From contig JACAAK010000014.1 of assembly GCA_025093985.1 (NCBI GenBank), positions 682,001 to 746,000 on the forward strand: a DNA stretch of 64,000 nucleotides. The letters run 5' to 3'. The notes under the pieces are model-generated. The model saw only the letters and a list, made by a program, of their open reading frames with translations, had not been told where the DNA came from and searched no databases. The stretch is from Calvatia gigantea (Eukaryota > Basidiomycota > Agaricomycetes > Agaricales > Lycoperdaceae). Positions 12,531-24,628 of this stretch are shown here, one piece after another (the first letter of the stretch is position 1; each line of letters opens with the position of its first letter). The position numbers were made by a program, and so were the translations under genes.

Positions 12531-14352
12531 ATGTCTGCCTCACAACAAGGCAACCAGAACCCCCCGACGTGGACAGAGCCGCCCTGGTCTGGTTGGATAG
12601 AGACCACCGGGGATGCATTGCTTATCCTCGAAGCTGCACGTAGAGGACTTATTCCACGTGTTACTCGCCGTCTAGTCGATTCTGAGCGCAAAATGATCAC
12701 ATCCGGCTCCGTCTTTGTCTTCGACGAGGACGAGAGCGGGATCAAGCGGTGGACCGATGGATTCTTCTGGAGTCCCAGCAGAATCCTTGGCAACTTCCTC
12801 TTGTATCGCGAAACTGATAAAAGAGGCTCAAGTCATCGCAGCGGGAAAGATGTCGAGAGCAACGAATATGATGGCAGCAAAAATGATGGATCTCTCAGTC
12901 GACCCAAGTCGGATCCTGGGCAAGTTGGGGTTGATAAACACAGAGAACGTACCCTCGTAGGCAGTTTGACCAACAGTTACAAGTTCAAGCCCGATGGGCT
13001 TATGAAGAAGGTACGCGCGTTGCCCCTGTTTTTCTTAGCGCCGCCTTGATAACTCTGTCGAACAGACTTTCTCTTTGACAATAGGTGGCGTCGCGCAACA
13101 TCTCATTTCCTACTACAAGATTGAGGATGTCGAAAGCGGCCGCTTACGCTCCCCTTCCTCCCTCCCTGAACTCGCCTCCCTGGAAATCAGCCAGGAATAT
13201 CTTGACAAGACCCATTTCCGTAATCCGCCAAAGGTTGAGATGGGTGCAGATGGGATTCTTCGATATAGAGGCGAAGCTGATGACATTGATACCTCCCCAT
13301 CTCTTCTCACCGGCCCTCCCTTGACCGAACTTCCTTTGATCACAGAAGGGAGAAAGGTTCCTGAAAATGCGGCGGCGAAGCGACCGAAGCGTTTTGACCC
13401 ACTCCTACCCACGCCCAAGCGTCGTCGTGCTGGGAACTCAAAGGATTCACCTGTGGATCCCCAACAAACACAGGCCCAGCAAGAAGCTAATGGGCAAATT
13501 GTTAGCCCCACGGCCCAGCAGCAAGTCCAGGCACAAGGCTATCCTGATCCAAACACAGCATCCACCTCCCCTCCAGCAACGGTTGGGCCAACTCCACCAT
13601 ACACCTCGTTTGGCGTAGCACCATACTATCCAGTCCATGGATACATGCAACCTCCGCCCCCACATGTTTCTATGTACCCCCATCAAGCACCCTACCCCGG
13701 GATGCCACAAACGCAACCAGCACCGACACATCCCGCTCAATATCCGTATGCTGGATATCCAGTACCAGTGCCCGGATCCGCCCTAGGATCTGCTCAAACA
13801 TCACCCCCATCTTCCGCATCCACGAACACACCAGTCTCCCCTTCTGACTCATCACATCCTCAAGCACCACCGCCATTCGTGGCGGCCTCACCGACTCAAA
13901 CTCAACCACAACCACAACCGCAACAACCCGGCCAACCTCAAGCAGTGCAAATGCAACCGGGATATTACCATCCCCCGCCACATCCGTATTACCCAGCACC
14001 ACCGCATGTACAAGGCCAGCCTGTGTACACACCCTACCCACCCCCGCCCCATGCTGCCCATGCTCCGCCCCCGCCTCCTACCGTCTGGCCACCACCACAT
14101 CCACATCCACATGCGTACGCTGGTTATGCTCCCCCGCCTCCGCCTCCCCCTCCACAACAGTATCCATTCGGTATGTATGGGCCTCCACCCCAGCAGCCGT
14201 ATGTGCACCCTCACCCGCAGGGGTATAATGTGCATGCGCAGAAACCGGAACATGCGCCTGCGCAGGGGCAGGCTCAGGGAGCAATGGATATTGAAGGGAA
14301 GGCCGGGGGAGGGAGAGAAGGCGGTGATACAGGTGAAGAGAGTGGCGAGTGA
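12531..14352 (+). CDS. WOPR (Gti1/Pac2 family) transcription factor
   Basis: A DNA-binding regulator of the Wor1/Ryp1/Ros1 group, which controls morphological switches and sporulation in fungi. Exon 1 is 12531-13010 and exon 2 is 13066-14352. The WOPR box is split in the usual two parts: the first holds GDALLILEAARRGLIPRVTR and SGIKRWTDGFFWSPSRILGN, the second holds FKPDGLMKKTFSLTIGG and AQHLISYYKIEDV across the intron. Downstream is a basic stretch (KRPKRFDPLLPTPKRRR) that could be a nuclear signal, then about 250 residues very rich in Pro, Gln, His and Tyr, a likely activation or low-complexity region. The start MSASQQGNQNPPTW fits the family; an out-of-frame ATG lies 23 bp upstream at 12508. 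Target genes cannot be inferred here. Confidence 0.9.
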
Positions 14353-15095
14353 GGAGTCGTGATGTGAAAGAGTCTTTAGGCCTGTTTTTTCGGTTTTCCT
14401 CAGGTTGGTTTCTGGTGTTCTTCCCTTTTATTGTTCAGGTTTTGGTATTCGGGTGTTCATTTGCTGTGTTTTTCCCCTCTTTTCACTGCTTCTGGTAGGA
14501 CGCGGGTTTACCTGTGTTCTATGTGTTTGTATGGCCGGGATTCTGTTGGTGATACCCCCCGTGTTCCTCTTCTTAGTGTTCTTTTTTTGTGCCTTTGTGA
14601 CTTTGTGTCCGTTCGCTCGTGCTCGGGTCACTTTTACTTACCTTCTTTCAGCGTCGCATTCAGCTCCCTGTCGTTTTCTGATTCTTGTTTTCTTTCTCTC
14701 TTCGGGTACCTCGTCGAGCAGGGTGGGGTCGTAATAATGTGTACATCAGCTTTCCTCTATGGTTCATTCCTCAGGTTGTGTAGGATACCCGGTTTTCGCT
14801 TTCATTGTTGGATGTGGTTCCTTAATTGTGTATTCTTCTGATGGTTCTTTCTTTCTGCTATGCGTGGGCGCCTCTACGAACGATTATAGCACTTCGCTGG
14901 ATTTCTGCTTCGTCCTATATAATTGTAATGAGTGGCGATGCGTGCCTATCGCGATATTGCCACTCCTTTCATAGTCTATTTTCTCTGTCTTCGTTGATAC
15001 CAATACCAATACAACCATCAAGATATCATGTGGTGACGGTGTTGGGCGAGATACCAAAACATCAGAATCCAAATTATGTGCGAAGTTGTCTGGAC
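14353..15095. other. 3' flank of WOPR gene and intergenic spacer
   Basis: T-rich sequence after the WOPR stop, up to the 3' end of the convergent phosphatase gene. Short frames here look like chance frames in T-rich DNA. Confidence 0.5.
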
Positions 15096-16034
15096 TATTG
15101 TACAACATCCCCATCGATATCTTGTATGGGATGGCGCTTCCTCCACGTCGCGAGACCCTGCTCAAACGTCTTATCCGCGAAACCAGAAGAAGAAACCAGC
15201 TGGAATGTAACTCCTAGCTTTTCGACTTCTTTGTTCCGACGCTCGTCGTCAAAAAATAGCTAGACGAGACACAAATCAGTTTTCATCGGTTATTCGGAGC
15301 AGGGACGACATACCATCTCAGAATATGGTATCCCGGTTTTTTCATGCAGTTTCTTAAAATGTGTTATCTTAGATCCTATGAGTGATTCTCATGAATTAAT
15401 ACTGATTCCGCCTCGCACAGGCCTAGAATCTTACTTACCAGGGTATATTTCGAGTTGATCAAAGAAATCTATGGCTGGTATCGGTTTGCTCTTCAAATTC
15501 TGAGGAGGTGGGACGAGGAGAAGGCGGAGAGCCTGGTGCGCCCTGATACCGTTAAGTGATGTTTGAGCTATTCCGCGCCATCGCCGAAAAAATATGGAAG
15601 CACGTACAGATCAGATGCACTGGTTCTTGAACAAGCCGCTACACAGACACCTGCAGCTTTGAGCCTATGTAAGATCGGGGCAACGTCCTTGTAGAAGGCG
15701 ACCACATCGTTGTTTCTACCGTTTCACGGATTGTTTCAATATAAGATTTTTATGCGTGTGGTCGACTGTAAGAGCGGAACACACCGGTCGAGTACTTCAT
15801 TAATCTTATCTTTGTCCCTGTGTAAAGGGCCTGCCAAAAGAACATCTCATCTGTGAGTATGCTCACCAGATTTCATCAGGGAGAAGCTGTACCGATAACG
15901 TGAGTGTCGATCCAGAGATCCCACAACGTATAACTACGTTCTGTTAAGTTAATGTAAACATGAAGGAACTGTACCGGAATGACATACTCGAGATCAAATG
16001 CCGCGAGTTGTGGATATCGAGGAGTCGATGACAT
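15096..16034 (-). CDS. Magnesium-dependent phosphatase-1 (HAD family)
   Basis: A soluble HAD phosphatase of the MDP-1/acid phosphatase group that removes phosphate from protein tyrosine or small substrates. It starts at 16034 with MSSTPRYPQLAAFDL. An intron then restores the nucleophile motif as FDLDYTLWDLWIDTHV (DxDxT). Later exons give GPLHRDKDKINEVLDR, then NNDVVAFYKDVAPILHRL, AACSRTSASDL (motif II), AIDFFDQLEIYPGSKITHF with the motif III lysine, and LFFDDERRNKEVEKLGV (motif IV acidic pair). The last exon ends HPIQDIDGDVVQ with TAG at 15096-15098. Six or seven short introns. All catalytic motifs are present, so it looks functional. Confidence 0.85.
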
Positions 16035-17038
16035 TGGTCAAGTTCAAAGGTCGCTCGTTAGGTAATCGCAGATGAGATCTGTGGAACATCAAGTTGCCTC
16101 ACCCGGGTCAGTGTGTTTGGGGAACCTTGTGTCCAGTTTAACTTTTATTTTGGTTCCAGGTACACCGTGGGGCGGACGATGCAGAAAGATGCAGAATAAG
16201 AATTGGTATGAAAAGACATACAGTCAACTCTGTTATAACCCATAGTTGTAATCACCCATACTTTGTCATAAGCCATACAAGGTTCAGGGAACGAAATCGA
16301 TTTTCAAGAGCTTTCAACCTTCTCATAACCCATACTTTGCCATACCCCGGAGCCTGGGGGGGGGGGGAACAAAGTGCTCTAGGTTATGACGGAGTCGACT
16401 TGCATTGGTACTTAGATGGCTCTGTTCCTTAATTATTTGCAAAGTCAACCTGCGCGGATCAATACCCTGCATAAGTCCTGTATTTCCCCTTTGGAAGCAC
16501 AAATTGTTTCGGTACCGCTGCCCAACTGGAGAGCCTTGAAAAATCGGGTTCTAACCAGCATGGGTTAGGTACCAACTATGTACCCACACATGATGTTAGT
16601 CAAGAAGACAGACAGAAACTGCCTAAGTTTCAGGTATCTACGTGAATACTATCGAGTTTATCCGACCCCGGAAAATCATCACCGCTTTGATTGGCTGTTA
16701 CGGAGGGAACCGGTCTTGCGCTGGACCAGTTATGGTAGCTCATTGGTACTACAGTCGGGGGAATAAAAACATTTCACCATTACTGTTCTGTGAATCCTCC
16801 GAAAATATACTGGACTACCAGGTACTGGGGGATGCTGAGTGATAGTTGCCTGATGTGGATGACGCATGAAGATGAAACTGCTGGGACTCAGTGGGAGTGA
16901 TCAACAGAAGATGCCTCCGGCTTGGCTTGGCGGCGTAGGCGCTGATCGGCGAATGGGTCTGGCGATGCGGCTCCACCTGGCCCTTCTACTTCCTTCCTTC
17001 TCTCACTTCTTCCGCTCAACTATTCCATTCCAGCGTCC
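16035..17038. other. Intergenic region with degenerate repeats and a poly-G run
   Basis: Between 16,230 and 16,355 a degenerate motif of the form CATAACCCATACTTTG recurs about three times. A run of 12 G lies at 16356-16367. No gene recognised. Confidence 0.4.
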
Positions 17039-19088
17039 ATGAACACGACGGTGCGCTATCTGCTTGTCATCCTTAGTCTCGTCGTGAGTATCATCCATAA
17101 AAGCACTAGTCCATTCATTTGACACCTTGTGACAGATTTCTATACACTACATCCTGTCATTTACACACGACTCTTATGGCCGCGCAACTTCACTTTCCAA
17201 TCTCAAGAACCACCTCTACGGAAATGATGACGACGAAAAATATGCTCCTCCTCCAGTGATTGATCCCTCAGACGAGCACCTCGCTGTTGACCAGCGAGCA
17301 AATGCCTCTTTCGTCATCCTATGTCGAAACTCGGATGTCGACGGTACCGTGCGCAGTATCCGCGAAATCGAGGATAGATTCAACAGGAGGTACCAATATC
17401 CCTATGTTCTCCTGAACGAAGTTGCATTCACGGATGAATTCAAACGGTGTGTTGTTTTCCTGGAGACTGCGCTTTCAAAGTTGACTTTGGGACCAACAGC
17501 CGCATCAAGGTGTTAACAAGCGCAAAGGTCGAGTTCGGATTGGTTCCGCATGACCACTGGTACCAGCCAGATTCGATTGACGAGGACCGTGCCAGTGCAT
17601 CGAGGAAAGAGATGGAACAAAAGAACATCATCTATGGCGGTGAGTCACATTCCTTCCTCTCACTATGTCTCGTTCGCTCACAACTGCGCAGGCAGCGTAT
17701 CGTGCGTCTGGTGTCCGTCTCAATCCAAGTGCCAGCTCACCTCTCTCGCTCCAGTTACCGTAATATGTGTCGGTTTAATTCCGGAGTTCGTATCACATCA
17801 CTCCACATATTGGTCGTCAAGCTAACGCATTCGTTGTTATTTAGTTCTTCTACAAACATCCACTAATGCTGAAATACCGGTGGTACTGGCGCATCGAGTA
17901 TGAATCGCTTCTCTTTCGTTGTCCCTGGTTTCTTGGTACTGATACACGACCGATGTAGACCTGATGTGCACTTCCACTGTGACATCAATCGGGATCCGTT
18001 CCTCTTCATGGAACAACATAATAAGACCTACTGTGAGAGCCTTCCCTCCCTAATCATCCTCCGCAGATTGCGTTAATATATTACGATAACTAGCATTCAC
18101 CATCACCATGTACGAATACGAAGCCACAATTCCAACGTTATGGGGACATGTCCTTGGCACGTTATCACTACATCATCTTGTCTTCTCTCAAACTGACATC
18201 GAGTCTCTCCACCAATACTTATAGATTTCGCGGATAAGCATCCAGAGTACATCGCACAAGATAACGCCATGGGATTCATGACCGAAAACGGCGGAAAAAA
18301 GTATAACTTGTGTCACTGTCAGCACACTTCCCCTTTTCCTTTGTTACCCTATTGTGCTTATTTAGTACCGCCTCGCTACCAGTTTGGTCGAACTTTGAGA
18401 TCGCGGATATGGATTTCTGGCGGGGTGAGGCTTACAGTGCGTTCTTTGACTACTTGGATTCTAAAGGCGGGTTCTACTACGAGGTGGGTGGTTTTGTGTT
18501 GGGCGTTGATTTGCATTCTGATAATTGGTCTATTTTTTTCCCTCTATTTACTATTCTGCGGGCCCGCAACCCTACCTGATAATGCCTCACCGCCAATCTG
18601 TATCATTATATACCGCCTCCATCTTACCCCATCGCCACGGTCCCTCCAACTCTTTCTGCGCCATCTCCCTATTGCCTCCGTTTAATGTTTACATTGTTGT
18701 TATCACGTGGCCGGACTTGAGCAGCGCTGGGGAGACGCGCCTGTCCACTCTATTGGCGCCGCACTCTTCCTCCCAAGATCGAATATCCACTTCTGGGACG
18801 AGATAGGTTATGAACATAATCCCTACACTCATTGTCCAAAGTTTGGAAACAACTGGCAGAACGGACGGTGCTCATGCGACCCTGGGAGAAGCTTTGGTGA
18901 GTCCCCGGCCTTTGAAACCCCTTTCCAGACCTCTTGTCCTCTTCGTCATACCACCTGTCATGGGGGGTCTACTTTTACGGCTGCCAATGTTGATCAATTG
19001 CGAGCCTGTTATTGACTTGCGCACTGCTTTTGTAGATTACGACGGATACTCGTGTATGAGCAAGTGGGATCGGTTTATAGAATCGTAA
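17039..19088 (+). CDS. Alpha-1,2-mannosyltransferase, Kre2/Mnt1 (GT15)
   Basis: A Golgi type II membrane enzyme that adds alpha-1,2-mannose from GDP-mannose to O- or N-linked glycans. The first exon (17039-17083) and the next encode a short cytosolic tail and signal anchor (MNTTVRYLLVILSLV-ISIHYILSF). The lumenal domain shows NASFVILCRNSDVDG, YPYVLLNEVAFTDEFKR, VEFGLVPHDHW, the core YWRIEPDVHFHCDI near 17,890-17,995, FTITMYEYEATIPTLW, NLCHFWSNFEIADMDFWR, and the final GRCSCDPGRSFDYDGYSC-MSKWDRFIES. These blocks are collinear with yeast Kre2-type enzymes. The stop TAA is at 19086-19088. No defect seen. Confidence 0.9.
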
Positions 19089-19524
19089 GGGAGGGAGGAT
19101 CTACTGGTGGTGATTTAGGTAACTGTTTAAACATGACGCAGTGAGAGACATCCGAGTGTCCGGGCTATTGCGGTCTGACGTGTAGCTCTATCTATTAGAA
19201 AAGTTGTCCTCCTTCGGCTATGTATCGCTTTTTTGAACCTCGAATAAACGACACTAAGAATGTGAAACCAAGTACGAGAGCCGCGGAAAAGGGTGCATCT
19301 GTGATGATGATCTGTCGAACTTTTTCGCAATGACATTTTTCCACTTCCACAACAGATCTTGGAAAAACCAAAGGGTCCTGGTAAAATTTCAACCACAAGA
19401 ACGGTAATGTTATCACCTGAGCGTGTCCAGCTCTAACTGCACAGAATCAATCACAGCTTGGCTGTGCCCCACAGCCCCGCTCGACTTCACTTGTAAAGAC
19501 CTCGTCCAACTCTTGACATTACCA
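19089..19524. other. Short intergenic region
   Basis: Spacer before the NACHT gene. An open frame continues upstream of the chosen ATG (19525) back to 19423, but it starts with GTG and shows no family similarity. Confidence 0.4.
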
Positions 19525-21180
19525 ATGTCGATGCTGACGGGAGCACAGGATTTTGTCTTGAATGGTGATCTCGTAGACAACAGCCAAAACTACTATGACC
19601 TCGGTAAGACGGTCTTGTCTGTTCCTGCCCGCAAAGCTTCTTACCCGGATGCCGCTCATGACTCCTCCTTTCACCCGACACAATGTTTTCCTGGAACACG
19701 TCTGCAACATATTGAAGACATCGTTGGCTGGGCCTTATTCCCCGCTAACGAGCGCCACTTCCGTATGATGTGGCTACAAGGTCCCGCTGGCGTTGGGAAG
19801 TCCGCTTTAGCCCAGAGTTGCGTCGAGGAAGTAGGAGGGAAACTCGCAGCTGCATTCTTCTTTTCCCGCCCCAATAGCCGCGATGACTCAGGGTGTCTCT
19901 TCACCTCAATAGCATATCAACTAACAATGAAACACCCCCCTTATTACAACAAGCTACAGGCGAAGTTAGTTCGTGACCCTACCCTTGTCCAGAAATTACT
20001 TGCTGTGCAATTCAGGGAGTCGATTGTTTCTCCTCTTCAGGAGTTGCAAAGGCAAGGAAAGGGTATAGAGGATGGTGTTATCTTCATTGATGGGCTTGAC
20101 GAGTGCGCTGGAGAAGATGCGCAGTGTGCCATTATCGACGTCATATCGGCTTCGGTTCGCAACCGGAGCACACCATTCGCCTGGGCCTTCTTCAGTCGTC
20201 CCGAACCTCATATTGTTGCACACTTCTCTGCTCTCCATGTCCACAATCTGTGTTGGAAATTAACTTTACCGATATCCCGCGATGCTGATGCAGAGATCGA
20301 GTTGTATCTTCGAGATGGATTCAGGCGTATCCGGATGCAATATGGGATCCCCTCGAACGCGATGTGGCCGTCAGAAGATAGCATACGAAAACTGGTTTGG
20401 CGATCTGCTGGATCGTTTGCCTACGCAGCTAGTGTTCTCCGGTATGTTGCGCAAGGTGGCCCTCTTGGGCCAGAGGAACAACTTCGATTAGTCCTCCGCC
20501 TCCCAAGCAAGTCCTCCGGCAACCCATGGTCGCGATTGGACGAGTTTTATAGGCACATCATGACACAGATTCCGGAAGTTAAGCTTCCAAACACGTTGGA
20601 ACTCCTCTCGTCCTACAAAATGTGGGGAGATGAATTTCTTGTAGTTGCTGCTGCTGGACTTGGGTTTTCGTTGTCAACCTTCTGTGCAGCATTGAGCAAA
20701 CTCCATTCAGTAGTCAAGTTGACCTATTCCGACGACGGGTTTCCTGAGGACATCAACGTATACCATGCCTCTTTCGCAGACTTTTTGGAGGATCCCTTAC
20801 GATCCGGGAGGTTTTGCATCAAGACACCGAACTCTATGCACCTTTGTTCGCTGATGTGATCAAGCTATACGACAAGGGGTTTGACAATGGTTTGTAATTT
20901 TCTTCTTTGAATCAAAGCCCTTTTTTTGCTGAGAGATACATCCCTAGTTGTTGCTCCTTGGGATGTACCAGAGCTTTCGGAGGGGATCGGGTGGCACTTG
21001 AATTATGGCACGTTTGATATATTTTGACAGTTGGGATCTCGCGCCAGGCTGGATAAGGCTCTGCTCCGACAACTCTCGGAATTTGACTATCAGAAGATGT
21101 CTCATTTTGTCCTCCCTCGGTCCCATGCTTCCCGGTCCTTTGATAATGCAGGTGGCTTTGTGTGCCTGCTAACTAGATGA
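19525..21180 (+). pseudogene. NACHT P-loop NTPase with a broken C-terminus
   Basis: A STAND-type (NLR-like) NTPase of the large basidiomycete NACHT family. The N-terminal leader MSMLTGAQDFVLNGDL is followed by QCFPGTRLQHIEDIVGWAL, Walker A GPAGVGKSALAQ, Walker B GVIFIDGLDEC, FFSRPEPHI, and ISRDADAEIELYLRD, then VYHASFADFLEDPLRSGRFC. The first 430 codons are open. Near 20,825 the frame shifts: the frame used ends at HLCSLM, while the other frame continues ELYAPLFADVIKLYDKGFDN and, over an intron, VVAPWDVPELSEGI. Further breaks are needed near 21,020 and 21,050 to reach LLRQLSEFDYQKMSHFVLP and the end at 21178-21180. The NTPase core may still be made as a truncated protein. No WD40 or ankyrin repeats follow. 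Confidence 0.75.
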
Positions 21181-21570
21181 AGTGCTCATGTAAACCTCAT
21201 ATACCGCCTGCACAACGACGGAAATTCGTGCGACCATCTGAATCACAGGTCTGGCAAATTTTATTTGGGAAAACAACCTACCAGATTTCCTCTTGTTTTG
21301 GGCAATTGTAACAAAAGGGCTATGGTGTCGACTAACGACGGACTGTTTGAACCTTCGGTGCTTTTTGCAATTTATAACAAGGTTGGGTGGAAATCGAGAC
21401 TGGCGGATGCCTTTTAGCATGTACCCACTTATTTGCTCCGTCGTTTTTCAAAATAAATAGCTTCAATGACACTTTACTGTTAAAAACTCGCACTGATGTT
21501 CCTATGCCCAAGTGGGCAAGGAATTTTGAGGAAAGTACAACAACTCTAAAAATGTAATTTACTGGATTTT
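21181..21570. other. Intergenic, nothing recognised
   Basis: AT-rich sequence between two NACHT-related loci. No supported feature. Confidence 0.35.
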
Positions 21571-22010
21571 GTCTCCGGATTGAAGGCTGGGCTTGGTATT
21601 TGGAGTGAATTACACGTCAAATACGGTTTGGCGTTTGCGAGAGTGTCGGTGCACGATGGCCGCAACGACAAGGCCAAGAACCCGTTGACGTTCGTCAAGC
21701 CAGCGTTCGCTCAGAGTTGTGCGGAGAAAGCTGGTGTAAAACTTGTTGCAGCCTTTTTTTCCTTCCGTTCAAACGAGACTGAGGCGATCCAAGATGCTTC
21801 TTCACCCAGGTCGTTTGCCAGAGCGACGACATGTTATTCTTCATACCACGACAACTTGGAAGAAGGGCTATGTCGCGGTCCTATTCTTGTCCAAAAGCCT
21901 ATTGCTGGACAACCCCAAAAACCAACCACCCCCCCTCCTAGAAGGAAGACAGGGCGCATAGGAGGGCGCTGTTTTCATTGATGGGCTCAATAAGCGGGCG
22001 GGAGACATAC
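21571..22010 (+). pseudogene. NACHT NTPase fragment
   Basis: A decayed piece of a second NACHT gene. The segment just after the P-loop is recognisable (AQSCAEKAGVKLVAAFFS at about 21,705-21,762, compare AQSCVEEVGGKLAAAFFF in the copy at 19.5 kb), and a degraded Walker B region (IDGLNK-like) lies near 21,976. Frames shift several times between them, and no P-loop or C-terminal part remains. Confidence 0.55.
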
Positions 22011-22695
22011 GACGAACCACATGATTGGTTTTATTCCTCCCGTATTCGCAGTAAGAGTACTCCATTCATTTGAACTTTTTTGGTCGCCCCAAATCACGTA
22101 TCGTCGCAATTTTTTTCCCCCAGTGTCCACGGTAAAACCCACGTTATCTGTATTCTGTGCGACGAAGGCCTCGAGCAGTATCTTGTCGGACATTTCTTTG
22201 GGACTTATCTAGACGGCTTTCTTTTGGTAAGCTTAATATATCCTCCGAACTAGAACGGAAGGTCATGTAACGCATTCCATCTATATAAGTTCATGCTTAC
22301 ATTTTGGGAAATAGCAATAACAATCTCCATATACCCTCATGAGGTCATTATATACCTTGTCAACAATCTATGATTGTCTGGACGAGTCGAATATATTGAG
22401 TTAATTGAATGGATTGAACAGCTGGGGTGGGTCAGACAAGCAAAGCCGGTCCAGTGGCACAAAAAAAAGTGGGCTCCACTTGTTTGTTTTGCTGTAATAC
22501 CTAGTAGGCTCATGTTTGCCTGGACAAAGCTGGACTCTATAAATAGTTCAAAATGATTATTGCTCACGCGCCCAACTGACAAGTGGCTATCCTCTCCCAG
22601 GTTATTCGGACTCACGTGTGCAACGTAAACGCTTCCTGATAGATCAAACAGCTACTATTCTACGAAAATGCATCTGCTGTATCCTTGAGCTCGCC
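22011..22695. other. Intergenic, nothing recognised
   Basis: No coding pattern or repeat that I can support. The kinase at 22696 follows. Confidence 0.35.
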
Positions 22696-23932
22696 ATGCA
22701 GTCCCCCTCCCCCGAATCCAGTATTCCTACCGATATTAATGAGATCCCGTACAGGGTGTGTCTTCTGTTGTCTTTCGGCTGCACGTCGCTCAATACTCTG
22801 TAGAACCTCGATGGCCAGGTCGAGCGCTTGAATAACACCATCCACCCTGATCACAATGGCGGCTCTGCCGATGTGTTCGTCGGACACTTCATCGATGATA
22901 GTAATGCAAGGATTAAGGTGGGCGCCAGACCACATCCAGTCACGACAAGTCATCACCTAGGGAATCAATGCCACCACAAAGGTTGCTATCAAAGTTCTGC
23001 GAATGACAAAAGATGTGGATGTAGTAGAAAAGATCAAAAAGGCAAGCCTTTTATCCAGGCTCACGCGGACTATTCGATCGAAATCTCGCATAGTACTTGA
23101 TTCGGGAAACGGCTGTATGGCAAGACTTGTATCACCCAAATGTCTTGAGGTTCCTGGGCCTGGCACACGATCATGGACGATTTGGATGTCCCGCTCTCAT
23201 CGCCCCTTATTGCGGGAAAGGAACAGTGAATGATTATCTTAAGTTACACCCGGAGATTGATACGCGACTGTCGATTGTATGTGGTTCGTCTGCTTCCCTC
23301 TTTGGAAATCAGCCGACATACCTCCCCCCTCCCCCCCCCAACAGATCAAAGGCGTCTCTGAAGGCTTGCGATATCTCCATGAACAGGGTGTCATACATGG
23401 AGACCTCAAGCCGGTGCGCAGACTGTTGTTTGGTTGCTGAGGAAGCTGACCATGCCTGGAAACATTCAGTCAAATATCCTTATTCACGATGATGGGTATC
23501 CGCTTCTCTGCGACTTTGGTCGCTCCAAGATTCTAACTCAACGCGGATTCACAACCAAACCGGCCGGTGCCTGCCGTTATCAGGCCTCAGAGCTGCTCCA
23601 AGGAATTGGGCCAAACAAAGCCACTGACGTATATGCCTTTGCGCTGTCGTCCTACGAGGCACGGCTTTCCACGATGCCTTAACGAATGTAACCTCATCAT
23701 TATCCCGTAGATCTGGACTGGGCTCCTTCCGTTCCATGATATTCACCAAGACACAAGTATAATCCTCAATATCATTATGAGGGATGCAAGACCTGAATAT
23801 CCAGACCCAGAGCCATTAGGGACGGAATCTCTTTGGGAGATTTTCGAAGATTGTTGGAAGAGTGAGCCCGAAGAAAGGCTAGGTATCGAGGTAGTTGTGC
23901 AAGAGTTGGCGAACATAAACATTCCAACGTAA
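22696..23932 (+). CDS. Non-RD (HGD-type) protein kinase, copy 1
   Basis: A small kinase of the agaricomycete TKL-like group, consisting of little more than the catalytic domain. Exons give INEIPYR, NLDGQVERLNN, a Gly-rich loop HNGGSADVFVGHF, the lysine motif VAIKVLR, YLIRETAVWQDLYHPNVLRF, then GVIHGDLKP-SNILIHDDG (catalytic Asp present, Arg of HRD replaced by Gly), DFGRSKILTQRGF, DVYAFALSSYE, IWTGLLPFHDI, and the end VVQELANINIPT (TAA 23930-23932). Two introns need GC donors: at 23042 (GCAAGC) and 23659 (GCACGG). If these splice, the frame is open throughout. It neighbours NACHT genes and has two close relatives on the same strand. Substrate unknown. Confidence 0.72.
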
Positions 23933-24628
23933 TGACCACCGTTCTTAGACCGTGTGTGAAACCTTTAAAGAGCTCTGTATTGTGATTTGGGTATTGGCAG
24001 AAGCGACGTGGAGTCAAGCTCGAAATATCTCTTCTGGCAACGTGCCCGGTGACATCAGTGAAAGAACCAGGTTGGTCTCTGGTACTGCCACTTTTACTTA
24101 GGGCCTGGCAAAGGGCGAATGCGCAAAGTACCATATTTCCGCAGCCCAGGATTACAATAAGATGGAATGCGGGAGGGGGCCACGATGTTTCGAGGACCAG
24201 CAAAGACGGATCGAAGGAAACTTCAAGTAGCTCCCTGGAGTACAAATATTCGAGGGAAGGGAATGTAACACCGTGACTCGGTGGATCTTCCGTTAGTCTG
24301 CCCAGGCGCCCGCTCCTCACGCACATGAGCGGAAGCACATAAGATTGTCTTCGACGGGTAGATTCCTCACGGTGTCTATGAGTAATTTCGCACCTGCTTC
24401 ATGAAACATGATCCCCGAGTCCTCAACCACTGGTAAAACGCCTTCTATCATGAACCCACGATCATTTATGTTATCACTGCTATATCTGTGATACACCATT
24501 CCGGTGGCTTCGAGCGCCTGCTTTCAGCCACTGTAACCTCTTTTGCGTATGCAGCTCCCACGTGTACAAGGCCGCTACCAATACTTAGAAAAAGATCGGT
24601 GAATCTTCGTCTGTGACTGGATACTCTC
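23933..24628. other. Spacer between kinase copies 1 and 2
   Basis: A 187-codon open frame on the minus strand (23775-24338) overlaps the end of kinase 1 and has no family resemblance; I treat it as chance. Nothing else seen. Confidence 0.4.

Noticed and set aside
13113..14284. Several long frames antisense or in other frames to the WOPR gene
   Set aside because: They arise from the Pro/Gln/His-rich low-complexity coding sequence and carry no domain.
23775..24338. 187-codon open frame on the minus strand
   Set aside because: It overlaps the end of kinase copy 1 antisense, has no family resemblance and is not kept in the other kinase copies.
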